Below are positions 21,183-31,330 of a stretch of 64,000 nt of DNA, piece by piece (position 1 is the first letter of the stretch; every line of letters begins with the position of its first letter). Source of the stretch: Epichloe hybrida. Lineage: Eukaryota; Ascomycota; Sordariomycetes; Hypocreales; Clavicipitaceae. The stretch lies in the NCBI GenBank assembly GCA_019022495.1, contig JAFEKR010000022.1:248001-312000 (forward strand), given 5' to 3'. Both the position numbers and the translations under genes were made by a program. The notes under the pieces are model-generated. The model was not told the origin of the DNA, searched no databases, and worked only from the letters and a program-made list of their open reading frames with translations.

Positions 21183-22029
21183 TGTGGGAGTATCAAAAAG
21201 AAAAAAGGTGGTATCATGCGGTGTGGTGGATATGCAGACGAGTCTACTCCGTAATAGCAAGTTGGTGAGGAGGAACCGGGAGCGAAGGAGTCTGGTACGG
21301 AGTACGGACTACTCGGTGCAGCCACGAGACACGAGTCACAATGCCTGGCAAAGTGGTCGATGCTTGTTGGCTCTTTTGTCCGTATCCGTGTCCCCTTGCG
21401 TCGCCTGCGTCGCTGGTTGTTTGGGATTCTGGTGAGAAGGTGATGCTCGAATGCAGAAGTGGGCTGATGAAGTCGAGTCAAAGGGGTTCCTCCCCTCTGG
21501 GCGCATGTTGTGGAGTCTGGTGGGGTGTGGCTGTGGCTGTGGCTGTCAATGGGACTTTGTCGGTTTCGGTCACGGATGGAGGCAGCGGTTTTTGCTTGGA
21601 CTCTTCAATCAATTGCAACCAATCTTTCGCTTCTTCTCTTGCCTTGGTTTTTTTTTTTTTTCCTTCTTTTCTTTCTTGGGATTCCTCACACTTGACTCGT
21701 CCGTCGTCCGTCAGTCTGCTCCGTAATAGTGACTCGTTCATAATATCACATGTACACGGTACATGCAAGGCCCAGTGGCGCGACATCCGCCTGACCCACT
21801 CGGGTGCTCTTGGCGTCCAGGGTGCATATAACAAAGAAAGGGGGGGTGAGAGGAGAGGGAACATGAACGGCACGGCACGCACGACCTCAACCGCCATGAC
21901 GCACCACCACCACCACCACCACCCAATCTGCGACCAGGTTCTCTCACGATATTAAACCCTCCGCTGCAGCGCATCAACATTCGGCCACAATCACCCGCAG
22001 CCAAAGCGCGCTGCACCCGCCCCTTGGCC
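21183..22029. promoter_or_regulatory. Divergent promoter region
   Basis: About 850 bp lies between the divergent starts of the hydrolase and the hydroxylase-like gene. It has a T-run (about 21648-21661), a TGTGGC tandem near 21526-21547 and a CAC run near 21902-21922. No gene seen. Confidence 0.4.
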
Positions 22030-23031
22030 ATGATTGACGTCCTCCTCTCGATACCCATCCTGTCCTACATCTTCTTCCCCACGGCGGGCGCCTCCGTGTC
22101 CACGTCGGTCAACATCATCTTCTTCTACATGACGTGGTCCAGCCTCGTCTTCGCCCACCACCCGCTCGAGATCCACCTCTCGGGCCTGCTCGTCCTCCGC
22201 GTCATCTTCTGGCTCATCCCCTCGGTCGTCTTCCTCGCCTTTGACGTCGGCGTGCCCAGCCTCGCCGCGGGCCTCAAGCACGGCGGCCGGTCCTCCCTGC
22301 CTCCGCGCGACGCCCGCAAGCTGGGCGGGCTCCTCGGCCTGGCCATGCTCAACGTCCTCCTGTGGATGGCGGCCGAGGCGGGCCTCGCCATGGCCTACAC
22401 GCTCGTCTTCAAGAGGCACCTGTTTAAAATGAGCACGACGCTCCCTCTCCCGTGGACCGTCACGAAGCACTGCGCCTTCATCCTGGCGTCGCGCGAGGTG
22501 CTGCAGTACCATGTCCACCGCCGGGTGCTCCACGGGAAGAAGTCCTCTTCCGGCGTCGTCGCCAGGAAGCACATGGCCTACGCACATGCTGTCCCGGGGG
22601 CGCCGTGCAGCTTGCGCGTGTTTGCCGACCACCCCCTCGCGCTGTTCCTCCATCGGTTCCTGCCGGTTGTCCTGCCGTCGGTCCTGATCCGGACTCACAT
22701 GCTCACGTACTTCCTCGTCACCATCATCACCACGGTTGAGGAGACGCTCGCCATGTCCGGGTACACGTTCGTCCCTGGGATTGTCATGAGCGGCATCACG
22801 GCCCGGACCGCGATTCACTATGCGGGCAAGGGGTCTTCCAACTACGGCGCCGTGGGCATCATGGACTGGATCCACGGTACCAGCAAGGGGCGCCATGTAT
22901 TGGAGGACGTCAGGAAAGAGGCCGACGAGCACAACGTGCCAGAGAGGTCTGCGAGGAAGTTGGGTGCGGGGAGCAATGCCGTCAAAGATGGCATGGGTTC
23001 CTTGAAGAAGCGAGTCAAGTCGAGCAAATAG
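22030..23031 (+). CDS. Fatty-acid-hydroxylase/sterol-desaturase-like membrane protein
   Basis: A single-exon frame of 333 residues starts at GCCATGATTGACG. Hydrophobic segments lie at about residues 1-20, 25-75, 95-125, 140-155 and 205-245. The family outline is visible: REVLQYHVHRRVLH, then a Tyr-Ala-His segment with DHPLALFLHRFLP, and near the end SNYGAVGIMDWIHGTS, which matches the NYG..DWLHGT signature of the superfamily. Several of the iron-binding histidines expected in HxxxH, HxxHH and HxxHH boxes are absent: YAHAV for a His pair, and AIHYAGKGSSN for the third box. It may be a catalytically altered relative. The position next to the IML2 gene tells nothing about function. Confidence 0.7.
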   Translation: MIDVLLSIPILSYIFFPTAGASVSTSVNIIFFYMTWSSLVFAHHPLEIHLSGLLVLRVIFWLIPSVVFLAFDVGVPSLAAGLKHGGRSSLPPRDARKLGGLLGLAMLNVLLWMAAEAGLAMAYTLVFKRHLFKMSTTLPLPWTVTKHCAFILASREVLQYHVHRRVLHGKKSSSGVVARKHMAYAHAVPGAPCSLRVFADHPLALFLHRFLPVVLPSVLIRTHMLTYFLVTIITTVEETLAMSGYTFVPGIVMSGITARTAIHYAGKGSSNYGAVGIMDWIHGTSKGRHVLEDVRKEADEHNVPERSARKLGAGSNAVKDGMGSLKKRVKSSK

Positions 23032-23379
23032 TTGTTGCAGGGCGAGGTGTGAGAAGATTTGCAAATGGGTTGGACACGCAAGATGATGACTTTTTTTTTT
23101 CTAAGATACCCAGCCCGAGTCAGTTATAATCATGGGTAATGTACTCCGTGTGGACTATCAATACGCTCTCCTTATGAAATGCTTCTTATACTCCAGGTAA
23201 TAATAATGCTCATACTCCCCCCTCCTCATGGTCTATTGTGTTTCCAAGATGAACCCCCCCCCATCCCACTGTTCTGATATCCATCGCAATGTAAGCAAGC
23301 GTAAACGCCACCCATAGTCCGTATATACGGATGAACAATAAAGATGGACAAGTGCGCAAAGGACAACCCAGCCATTTTA
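23032..23379. other. Convergent 3' flanks
   Basis: Downstream ends of the hydroxylase-like gene and IML2 face each other here. Short T- and C-runs, nothing else seen. Confidence 0.5.
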
Positions 23380-25578
23380 TCACGCCCACCCCATCCTCTT
23401 CCTGAACCATTTCAACGTCTCCAGCCCGCTCTGCACACGCATTCCCACGCGCGCATCCAGCACGAACGACTCCCACGCCTTTACTTTCTCCAGGTACTCC
23501 TCGCACTCGTCTGTCCTGGCGCGTCTATACTCCGCCACCTCGTCTGGCGTTCCCCCGGGCGGGCTGCAGCACCGCGCCCACGCAATGACTGCCAATTCGT
23601 AGTTGGCCACCGGCAGGACGTAGTCGTCCCTATGGCCGCCTTTGAAGACGGACCTTTGCACCGACCAACCCCGTTAGCAATGTTGGCCCGCTTCATGTTG
23701 AACAAGTTTTCTTCTCTTCTCAAAAGAAGGAGGGATGAAATAAAGATTGTGAAACAGAATTAGAAACCCGGAAAAAAGAGCAACCTACTCATGATGCGAC
23801 AAGATGTTCTCGTCGAGGACCCGGATCGCCTCATCCATCTTCCCCATGCCCCTCAGGACGGAGGACACGCCGATGGCCCAGACGGCCAGATTGTCCTTTT
23901 CCGTCCTCAACTTGCGCACCGCGTCCGCGTCAGCCGTGCACCTCGCCCAGCCGAGATGGCCCATGGCCGACTCGAGCTCCTTGCTGCCCATCCTGTTCTG
24001 CCCGGCCCACATGTAGGACATCTCGAGCGCGGGGCTCGGCCCGATGGCGTCGGCGAGGTCGATGCCCAGCGTCTCGGCCGCCTCCTCCCACTTCCGGAGC
24101 TTGCGCTGCGCAAACGTCTCGAGGGGCAGTTGGCGGGCCATGAGGCGCTGCCTGCCCGAGACGAGGGGCACCCTGCGCAGAAGCTCTTCGGCCCGCTTCT
24201 TGAGACGCCTCAACTCTGTCTCTGCCTCCTCCTGCCGCGCGGCCCCGTCTCGTTCGCTGCCCTCGTGGTGGTGTGCGCCGTGGTATGCGTCGCGGTAGAG
24301 CTCCAGGCTCGCGCAGCCGGCCATGTAGTGGTACACGCCGGGGCCCCAGTCGCTCGTCTCGAGACACCGGAGGAATGTGTCGCGCATGAGATGCCATTTC
24401 TGCAGGGCGAGGGCGTTGATGCCGAGCTCGAAGTCGTTGAGGGCCGTGACCTGCCTCAGGGCCGACTGCTTGCCCGTGGAGAGCAGCTCGATGGCGCGGG
24501 GGAGGTCCCCGGCGTTGGCGTGGAGGCGGGATTCCTCGACGCGCCACATGCGGGAGTCGGGATGGCGGCCGCGCAGACGGTGGAGGAGCAGCCTGCATTT
24601 CTCGCGGGGCGGCCCCACGGCCTCGGCCTCGGCCTCGGCCTCGTCGTCGTAGTCGTAGTCGCGCGGCGAGGGGAGGATGTCGACGGCGCCGAGGAGGCCG
24701 TTGTAGTAGCCCAGCAGCATCATGCCTGCCAGAGCGCCGTTGACGTTGTCGTGGGCCGCGGAGCGCCAGAGCATGCGGACGCCCCTGGCGCGGTTTCCGT
24801 CTCCGTGGAAGCCCACTGCCGAGAGGATGCGCGAGAAGGCGGGCGGCACGAGGCTGAGGAGGACGAGGAGGAGGCCGAAGCACAGGTTCGCGCCCGAGTG
24901 GATGAAGACGTCGACCGGGTCCGTGACGCGGAGCCCTGGTATGTGCAACGTGTCCGTGTCTCCATGGTTCAGAGTCTTCTTCTCCTTCTCCTTCTCTTCT
25001 GCCTGTGCCTGTGTCTGTGTCTGTGTCTGTGCCTGTGCCTGTGCCTGTGCTTCCATGGCTCTCGCCTCGGCAGCCATGATGCCGTCCAGGACAACCGACG
25101 CCTTCCTCAGCTTGTAGAGGCTCTTCATGGCCCCGACGACGCTCTCGTTGAGGACGCCGACCACGGCGCCCATCAGCTGCGTTTGCGCCCTCACCAACTC
25201 GTACTCGGTGCCGGGGTCATACATGCTGCTCGTGCCGCTGACGGCGTCGTGCCGGCTGTGATATTTCCGCGCCCTCTTGCAGTCATTCCACGCCCTCGTC
25301 TCGCAGTCAGCCAGCTTGGCGACCGTCTCCGCCATCATGTCCTTTTCGAAGCCCAGAATGGAGCGCATGAAGGAGGTCATGGCCGCGCCGAGACTGTGGA
25401 ACGATGAGTCCCCTCGCTCCAGCCCCTGCCGCGCGCCGTCCACGTCGTCGTTCATGATGAGGGCCGTCCATTTCAGGGCGTCGGCGAGGTGTTGTCGCTC
25501 CTTGGCCAAGTACTCTCTTTCCTGGAGGGAGTCGGCGGAGGAATTGGAGGAGCGGAAGAATCCGCTCAAGAGGCTCAT
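23380..25578 (-). CDS. IML2/TTC39-type protein
   Basis: Exon 1 (23789-25578) and exon 2 (23380-23653), around a 135-bp intron (GTAGGT to AAAG), encode 687 residues. The junction restores LSHHE-SVFKGGHRDDYVLP, typical for this family. Yeast IML2 is an outer-mitochondrial/cytosolic protein involved in clearing inclusion bodies with lipid-droplet help. Seen here: the N-terminal ALKWTALIMNDDVDGARQGL segment that opens the Iml2 domain, a central hydrophobic stretch (LCFGLLLVLLSLVPPAFSRI), repeated helical TPR-like pairs, and a C-terminal EELLRRVPLVSGRQRL..RQLPLE block. A Gln-Ala/Gln-Thr dipeptide run (about 25005-25055) and a Glu-Ala run (about 24625-24645) are species-level expansions. Confidence 0.85.
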
Positions 25579-26177
25579 TGTTCAACTCGTTGGTGTCTGC
25601 ATGGGGGGCGTCGCGCGCAGAGACCTCGGACTGGAGCGGACGAGTCATGAGCACTGGTAGCTTTTACGGAGATACGGCCACCGGATCTGCATGCACTGCA
25701 GGCAGGTTTGATCAAAGTGGACCTGCCACACGGCCCACACCCCCATCTTGCTGCGAATCATCCCTGCTGGTGTCATACGTAGCGAGGTTGCTCGCAAATC
25801 GTCTCACCAGTTGGCCAACATCATCCGTCGTATATGCCACGACCCAGCTCCCCGAGTTCATCGCAGAGACACACGAACCAAGTAACATCAATCAAAATGA
25901 AATAAACATTCAAAAGCAAGTACAATTCACAACTGCCAGGGCAGCGCAAGCCGCCCAATCTCCAGCTCAAGTCATTTCCACCTTCACCTACCCTATACCG
26001 CAAAATCGCGGGGCAGCAATTCTTCCGCCCTCCGCCCAAGCAAGCTTTCCGCCCACCATCATCCAACCTGTACCCGATCCAGCCATCACCATCCGCAACC
26101 CATCCTCCCCCAACTCAACTCATCGAAAAGAAAACCGCCCACAGCCCTCCCAAACATACGCGCCTCAAAAAAAAAAA
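25579..26177. promoter_or_regulatory. Divergent promoter, IML2 and SEM1
   Basis: 600 bp between divergent starts. The SEM1 leader ends in a run of about 12 A just before its ATG. No other element can be named. Confidence 0.4.
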
Positions 26178-26655
26178 ATGGCATCCCCAGACCCCAAGCC
26201 CGCAGACGAGCACACCCCCGACGACAAGAAGCCAGAGCAGAAGACCACGGCGCTAGGCGAGGACGACGAGTTCGAGGACTTCCCCGTAGACGGTGAGTCA
26301 GAACATTTTGTCCCCGCACCACCGACGAGATGGCATCGATGCCAAAGGGCCCGATGAACCTCCAACGATGGCGCGCAACGGCCGCCGGGAAAGAAAAAGA
26401 AGAAGAAAAAGAGAACTGACAGTGCGGGGAAATAGACTGGCCGGAGGAGCAGACGGAGGCGGCTCAGAGCGGGGAGACGAAGCACTTGTGGGAAGAGAGT
26501 TGGGATGACGATGATGATGCGACGGATGATTTCTCCACGCAGCTAAAGTGCGTAAGGGTGCTGGCACTTGGTAGTCGTTGGACGGAAGATGAGAGTAGTA
26601 CTGACATTTTTGCAGGGAGGAACTCAAGAAGGTTGAGGCTTCGAAGCGGAGATGA
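26178..26655 (+). CDS. SEM1: 26S proteasome lid subunit SEM1/DSS1
   Basis: Three exons (26178-26292, 26436-26547, 26616-26655) give 88 residues, right for this tiny acidic protein. SEM1/DSS1 stabilises the proteasome lid and also serves TREX-2 and BRCA2-type repair complexes. The signature is intact: EDDEFEDFPV, then DDWPEEQTE, HLWEESWDDDD, DDFSTQLKEELKK and a basic end. The first intron (143 bp, phase 1) splits Asp of VDDWPE; the second (68 bp, phase 2) splits Lys of QLKEEL. Both use consensus GT..AG sites. Confidence 0.95.
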
Positions 26656-26983
26656 TGGTTGCGTTGTGCGTGGGACGCGTATTAATTACTAGAATGATGG
26701 TATAGAATGGGACTGGGCTCAAGGATAATATCACGTCAAAAAAACGTCCATTGGTCTTTGCTACGCTCTTACACAGGGTTAAACGTGGCGAAACAAGAGG
26801 CACCAGAATGCTGGTCATGACGATTCTGCTCCTCCTTTGACGCTCCGGACATGAATGTGATGTGTATGTTTCTAAACTAGAGCAACGACTTGCGAGGCAA
26901 GTCTTTCAAGAAAAAAAAAACGGGCCCTCTGTCATTATTTTTTTCTCTTCTTTTCTTCACTTTCAGTCCCTCGAGGTTGCATT
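26656..26983. other. Convergent 3' flanks
   Basis: 3' ends of SEM1 and phosphoglycerate kinase. T-rich/A-rich runs near 26910-26960; nothing else seen. Confidence 0.5.
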
Positions 26984-28494
26984 TTACTTACTCGACAGAG
27001 CTACAACACCAGGCAGGTCCTTGCCCTCCAGCAACTCCAGACTGGCACCACCGCCGGTGGAAACATGGCTGAGCTTGTCCTCGACGCCGTACTTGGCGGC
27101 GACGGTGGCCGTGTCACCACCACCGATGATGACAATCTTGCCGCCCTCGCAGCCCTTGACGGCGGCGTCGAGGATGGACTTGGTGCCCTTGGCAAAATTG
27201 TCAAACTCAAAGACGCCCGCGGGGCCGTTCCAGAGAATGGTCTTGGCCTCGTCGACGGCCTCCTTGAACAGAGCGGACGACTTCTCGCCGCAGTCAAGAC
27301 CCATCCAGCCGTCGGGAATACCATCAGCGTCAGTGGCATACCCCGTCTTTGCATTTTTGTCAAACTTGTCGGCCGTGACAAAGTCGACGGGCAAGACCAC
27401 CTTGACATTGTTCTTCTTGGCCTTCTCCATCAGACCCTTGACCGTCTTGGAGCCGGCCTCGTCGAAGAGAGAAGACCCGATGGGCATGTTGTCGAGAACC
27501 TTCTTGAAGGTGAAGGCCATGCCGCCGCCGACAATAAGAGTGTTGACCTTGTCCAAAAGGTTGTCAATGAGCTGGATCTTGTCGGAGATCTTGGCACCTC
27601 CCAGGATGGCCAAGAAGGGACGCTGAGGAGACTCGAGGGCCTTGGCGAAGTAGTCCAGCTCCTTCTTCATGAGGAACCCAGCAGCCTTCTGCGGCAGATC
27701 GACGCCCACCATGGAGGAGTGGGCGCGGTGAGCGGTACCGAAAGCATCGTCTGTTGGTCATGGTCAGCTATTTGTACATTTTCGACATGATTGTTTTGGT
27801 CGGGCAAATCAGCGTCAGCTTACTGATGAAGACGTCTCCGAGGGCAGTCAAGCCTTTGCGAAATTCCTCAACCTTGGCCTTGTCGGCCTTGGTCTTGTTT
27901 CCCTCCTTGTCCTTGGAGCTACCTTCCTCTTCAATATGGAATCGCAAATTCTCGAGGAGAATAACGGCACCGCCGTCAGCCTTGTTAACGGTGGCCTCGA
28001 CCTCGGGGCCGACACAGTCCGAGGCAAAAGTGACACTCTTTCCGAGTAATTTCTCGAGCTCGGGAACGACGGGCTGCAAGGAGTACTTGGAGTTGGGGGC
28101 ACCGTTGGGTCGGCCAAGGTGGGACATCAAGATGACCGACTTGGCGCCGTGATCAATGGCATGCTTGATGGTGGGAATGGCTCCGACGATACGCTGGTTG
28201 TTGGTGATCTTCTTGTTGTCGTCGAGGGGAACGTTGAAGTCGACCTGGAGGTGGTGCAACTCGTCAGTTTGCCATTATGTTTTGAGCTCTTCTATCGACC
28301 GCGTCTTGATTCGAGTTCATGCCACTTGAAATGCGCCCAAGCACCTCTTCAAGGCAGCAGTATTGTGGTACATGTTCCGGCTTTCCCTTCTCAAGAGTTC
28401 AACTGGCGTGGGGCAGCTCCGAACTCACCCGAATTAGGACTCTCTTGCCCTTCAGGTCGACGTCAGTGATGGAAAGCTTGTTGGACAGAGACAT
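26984..28494 (-). CDS. PGK1: Phosphoglycerate kinase
   Basis: Exons 28429-28494, 27824-28244 and 26984-27750 encode 417 residues, the standard eukaryotic length. The enzyme moves phosphate from 1,3-bisphosphoglycerate to ADP in cytosolic glycolysis. Visible are the N-terminal [20 protein letters not shown], substrate-binding [21 protein letters not shown], then VGGGMAFTF, the nucleotide-side [30 protein letters not shown] and the end [18 protein letters not shown]. Intron 1 (184 bp) lies right after IR and intron 2 (73 bp) splits Asn of NDAFGTAHR. All family residues I can check are present. The GTGAGT and GTAAGC donors are consensus. Confidence 0.96.
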
Positions 28495-29324
28495 CTTGTG
28501 GCGCAGTTGATGGAGAACGGGAATAAAGGCAGCGCGAGATTAAAGGGAGGAAATCGTAAAGTCTTGAAAACTTGTGTAATTAAAAGCAAAGGAAAAAGAG
28601 AAGACTGTCTTTGGAGGGGTCGGTTGATGAGAGGCGGGGTACCAAACAGACCGACCCAACAGCTTGTGACGATTTGGGGCGGCGGAGGCAGGGCCAACCA
28701 CAGTGGCAAGTTGCAACACTACATGTATTAAAGTCTGGCGCTTCCTTGGCGAGTGGGCGGCCCACTGCCACTCAAAACAGACGTGATGCGACAAACCTGG
28801 GACAAAGTAATAAACCAAGGCCAAATGTTACCGTGGAGACATAACCTGACTGTCCCATCTGTGAGGGCGTGAGGGCCAATAGGCTGGACGTCCGTTTGAC
28901 AAACTGATGCAAAGATTCTAGGATGATTCTGGGATGCGGCACATATTTTCTCGTAGCAGTTCCTGACGTCTACTGGACGACATATACCGAGTCACACGCA
29001 CATTCTTTCGGCCTCATCGCTTCACAATTGCTAATCTAGACAAACAAATAAACAGAAATCAAACAAGACATATAACCCCCCGAGTAAAAGGCAAAGGAAA
29101 GTATCCTAACGCCAGACAGTGCGAAGAGCCGGCTACATGCGCGACAAAAAAAAAACCAAAGCAACGCTGCCCACATCGCCAAGTATCATATGATATTGAT
29201 GGGAGTGTAAATATGCCTGGAAAACCACCCTCTATTTTCTACCCCATGTGTCGAAGGCGGTCTCAAGACATACTCTTGTACAGAGAACTTCCTCTGCTTC
29301 ATCGAACCCAGGATGAGGATAAAT
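28495..29324. other. PGK promoter and 3' flank of Mpv17-like gene
   Basis: No gene seen. The stretch next to the kinase start should be a strong promoter, but I see no clear TATA box. Confidence 0.4.
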
Positions 29325-30353
29325 CTAGTCGGAGGCGTTTGAGAGCGACAAGTAAGCCGTCCACGCAATACCAATGGTCGAGACAAAGGGCTTTGAATAG
29401 TAACAAATATTAGCGGGTTGTCGTTGAACACGATGAAACCACCGAAAATGACGAGACATACCAGTTGAAACTGCACAGGCATGAGACGGAAGTTGACGAT
29501 TTGTACAGCGGGCCACACGACATAGTTTGCCTTGAGAGTAGGCACGTACATGTCACGAAGCTTCTGACTGACAGCCCGGCGGCCACCCCCTTCAGCGACC
29601 GTCATGGCTACAAAGAACAGGCCGACACCAAATGGAGCATAGACTAGCTGATCGAAAATAACACGCTTCATGGCAGGACCCAAGGCGCTGGTCTTTGTCA
29701 TGGGGAAAGCTCGTTCGAGGAAACGGAACCATTTAAACTGAAGTGGCGCGACACAAAAGCCGTATGCCATGAACCGCGTCAGGCGCTCGAAATCGAAAGA
29801 GGGAGGTAAGGCTTTCGGGTTCGGAGAAATTCCACGATCGTAGTCGCCGCTTTTACGGTCCAATTCATGCATCTCAATTGAGAACTCGTCTTGCTTAGTC
29901 AAGCCGATAGATTTTGTGGAGGAAGTTCGAGTACTAATGGCTGTAATGCTCTGAGCAACTGTATCTGCGATGCCACCAAGGACGGCGTTGGTGACCATCA
30001 TGGTCATTACTGTAGCGGACAATAGGTTAGCCGATGGCGCTGGGGCACGCAGAGTATACGTTAGACGTACAAGGTCGTTCTTCATAGTAAATGTTGAATC
30101 TGGCAACCAGCCGGGCCACAAGAGCCATCTCGATTAGGAACACGACGGCGTGGAGTACCGGCTGTTGAAGTGTTAGTCCTTCTTACTCTGTACAGGAGGT
30201 GGGAATGTGAAGGGTATGGGGCGGCGAGAAGCGAGAACGAGAGGAGGGGATGGTCATAGCACGAGCACGCGAGACAACACGTACGATGCGACCGAAGAGA
30301 TATTTTTCGTTGAGAGAGCGAACAAGCCGTCGCCGTCTAGTCTCCCAGAACAT
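29325..30353 (-). CDS. Mpv17/PMP22 family membrane protein
   Basis: Four exons (30285-30353, 30071-30161, 29462-30009, 29325-29390) give 257 residues. The family comprises four-helix proteins of peroxisomal and inner mitochondrial membranes, thought to act as channels. Seen: TMMVTNAVLGGIADTVAQ at the first helices, then the family block FMAYGFCVAPLQFKWFRFLE, DQLVYAPFGVGLFFVAM, and the signature NYVVWPAVQIVNFRLMPVQF with the closing helix PFVSTIGIAWTAYLSLSN. The last intron (71 bp, GTATGT, GCTAAT branch) is certain, because reading through it gives an unrelated tail. Exon 1 is less certain. It is supported by a CTAAC branch point with ACAG acceptor before PVLHAVVFLIE; otherwise translation would begin at 30128. 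Confidence 0.83.
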
Positions 30354-31010
30354 GGCACAGGAAGGATCGTGGTGGGAGTAAGAGGAGAGCAGAGATGGAA
30401 TCAGTCGACGACTCGAGATCGAGGCCGACGAGACGGGAGGGTCACAAGGGAGAGAGACCGTTTCCAGGTGCACCGTTTTGGCACAGCGCCGCTGTGGCTC
30501 CAGTGAAGGCGAACAGATAAGCGATTGCAAGATCGATTACGACACAGACAGCGCCAGCGCTCTAGGCCGTGAGTGACTTGGATAACTCGCTGGATCGTGT
30601 GCGGACGTGACTACTCGTGGCAAGATTGACAGCGACGACGGGATCCGAATGATTTTGCCAGTGTGCACGATGCCGGTCAGCCAGTGCAAGATGGGATTGA
30701 TGAGAGAAGCAGGAGACGGGAGATGGTGGCTGGCCGCCGGCACTGACACTGACACTTGTCCAGATCAAGGCTGACTGTCGCAACAGCTGCGAAAGTGTGG
30801 GTCTCCGCACAACTGCCGCCAAAGAGAGTTGGACACAACTGCCGCCAAAAAGCGCCTTCCATCTTTCACCCAACTGATGCACACAACCCTAAGGATTACA
30901 TATATTATGTTTTGTGTTTCTGCCGCTTTCAGTCCACCCAAGTTGTTTCTCATCATTGGCGCTCATCAAATTTGTCATTCCGACAGCCATTGCGCGAATC
31001 ATGAGGATGC
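30354..31010. other. Gene-poor stretch, left part
   Basis: Start of a 4.8-kb region between the Mpv17-like gene and the repeat-protein gene with no intact gene. A 15-bp direct repeat, ACAACTGCCGCCAAA, occurs at about 30817 and 30836. Confidence 0.4.
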
Positions 31011-31330
31011 TTGCGCTTCGTGGCAGCGAAATCTTGGGCGATACCATGCGCGCTGGTTCCACATCCTACCATGATGACAGAGTCTGCTTCTCTAGGTTCG
31101 GTACCTGGGAAGCTGATTTGTGCTTGGATGAATGGAAAAGCTGGTCGGAGAATGAAAGACTGCCCTGGAAGTTCAGGACAGATGGGTGCTTCGCAAACAG
31201 CCCTGCAGCTTGGCACGAAGCCCAAATATAAGAACAAAACAGTGTCGACTCCTGCCGCCCTCCCCGACCACAGGGCACTACCTTGCCGCAGGAGAGACAG
31301 GACCGTGTCAATATTCTCTATCGACCATGT
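31011..31330 (-). pseudogene. Flavin-monooxygenase (FMO/BVMO-like) relic
   Basis: On the minus strand a frame contains SVIMVGCGTSAHGIAQDFA, the second Rossmann motif of fungal FAD-dependent monooxygenases (usual form VVVVGSGTSAHDIAQDF). It is preceded at the right distance by PELPG and a Phe/Ala-rich segment ending SFPG, which correspond to the P.IPG..F.G...HSS block. No FAD-binding GxGxxG domain, no C-terminal half and no plausible exon structure remain, and sequence beyond both edges is unrelated. This is an old fragment. Confidence 0.55.

Noticed and set aside
21991..23064. 357-codon minus-strand open frame
   Set aside because: Shadow of the hydroxylase-like gene; Arg/Gly/Asp/Glu-rich artefact.
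23791..25407. 538-codon plus-strand open frame
   Set aside because: It is antisense to the well-supported IML2 exon in GC-rich DNA and its sequence is low complexity without a domain.
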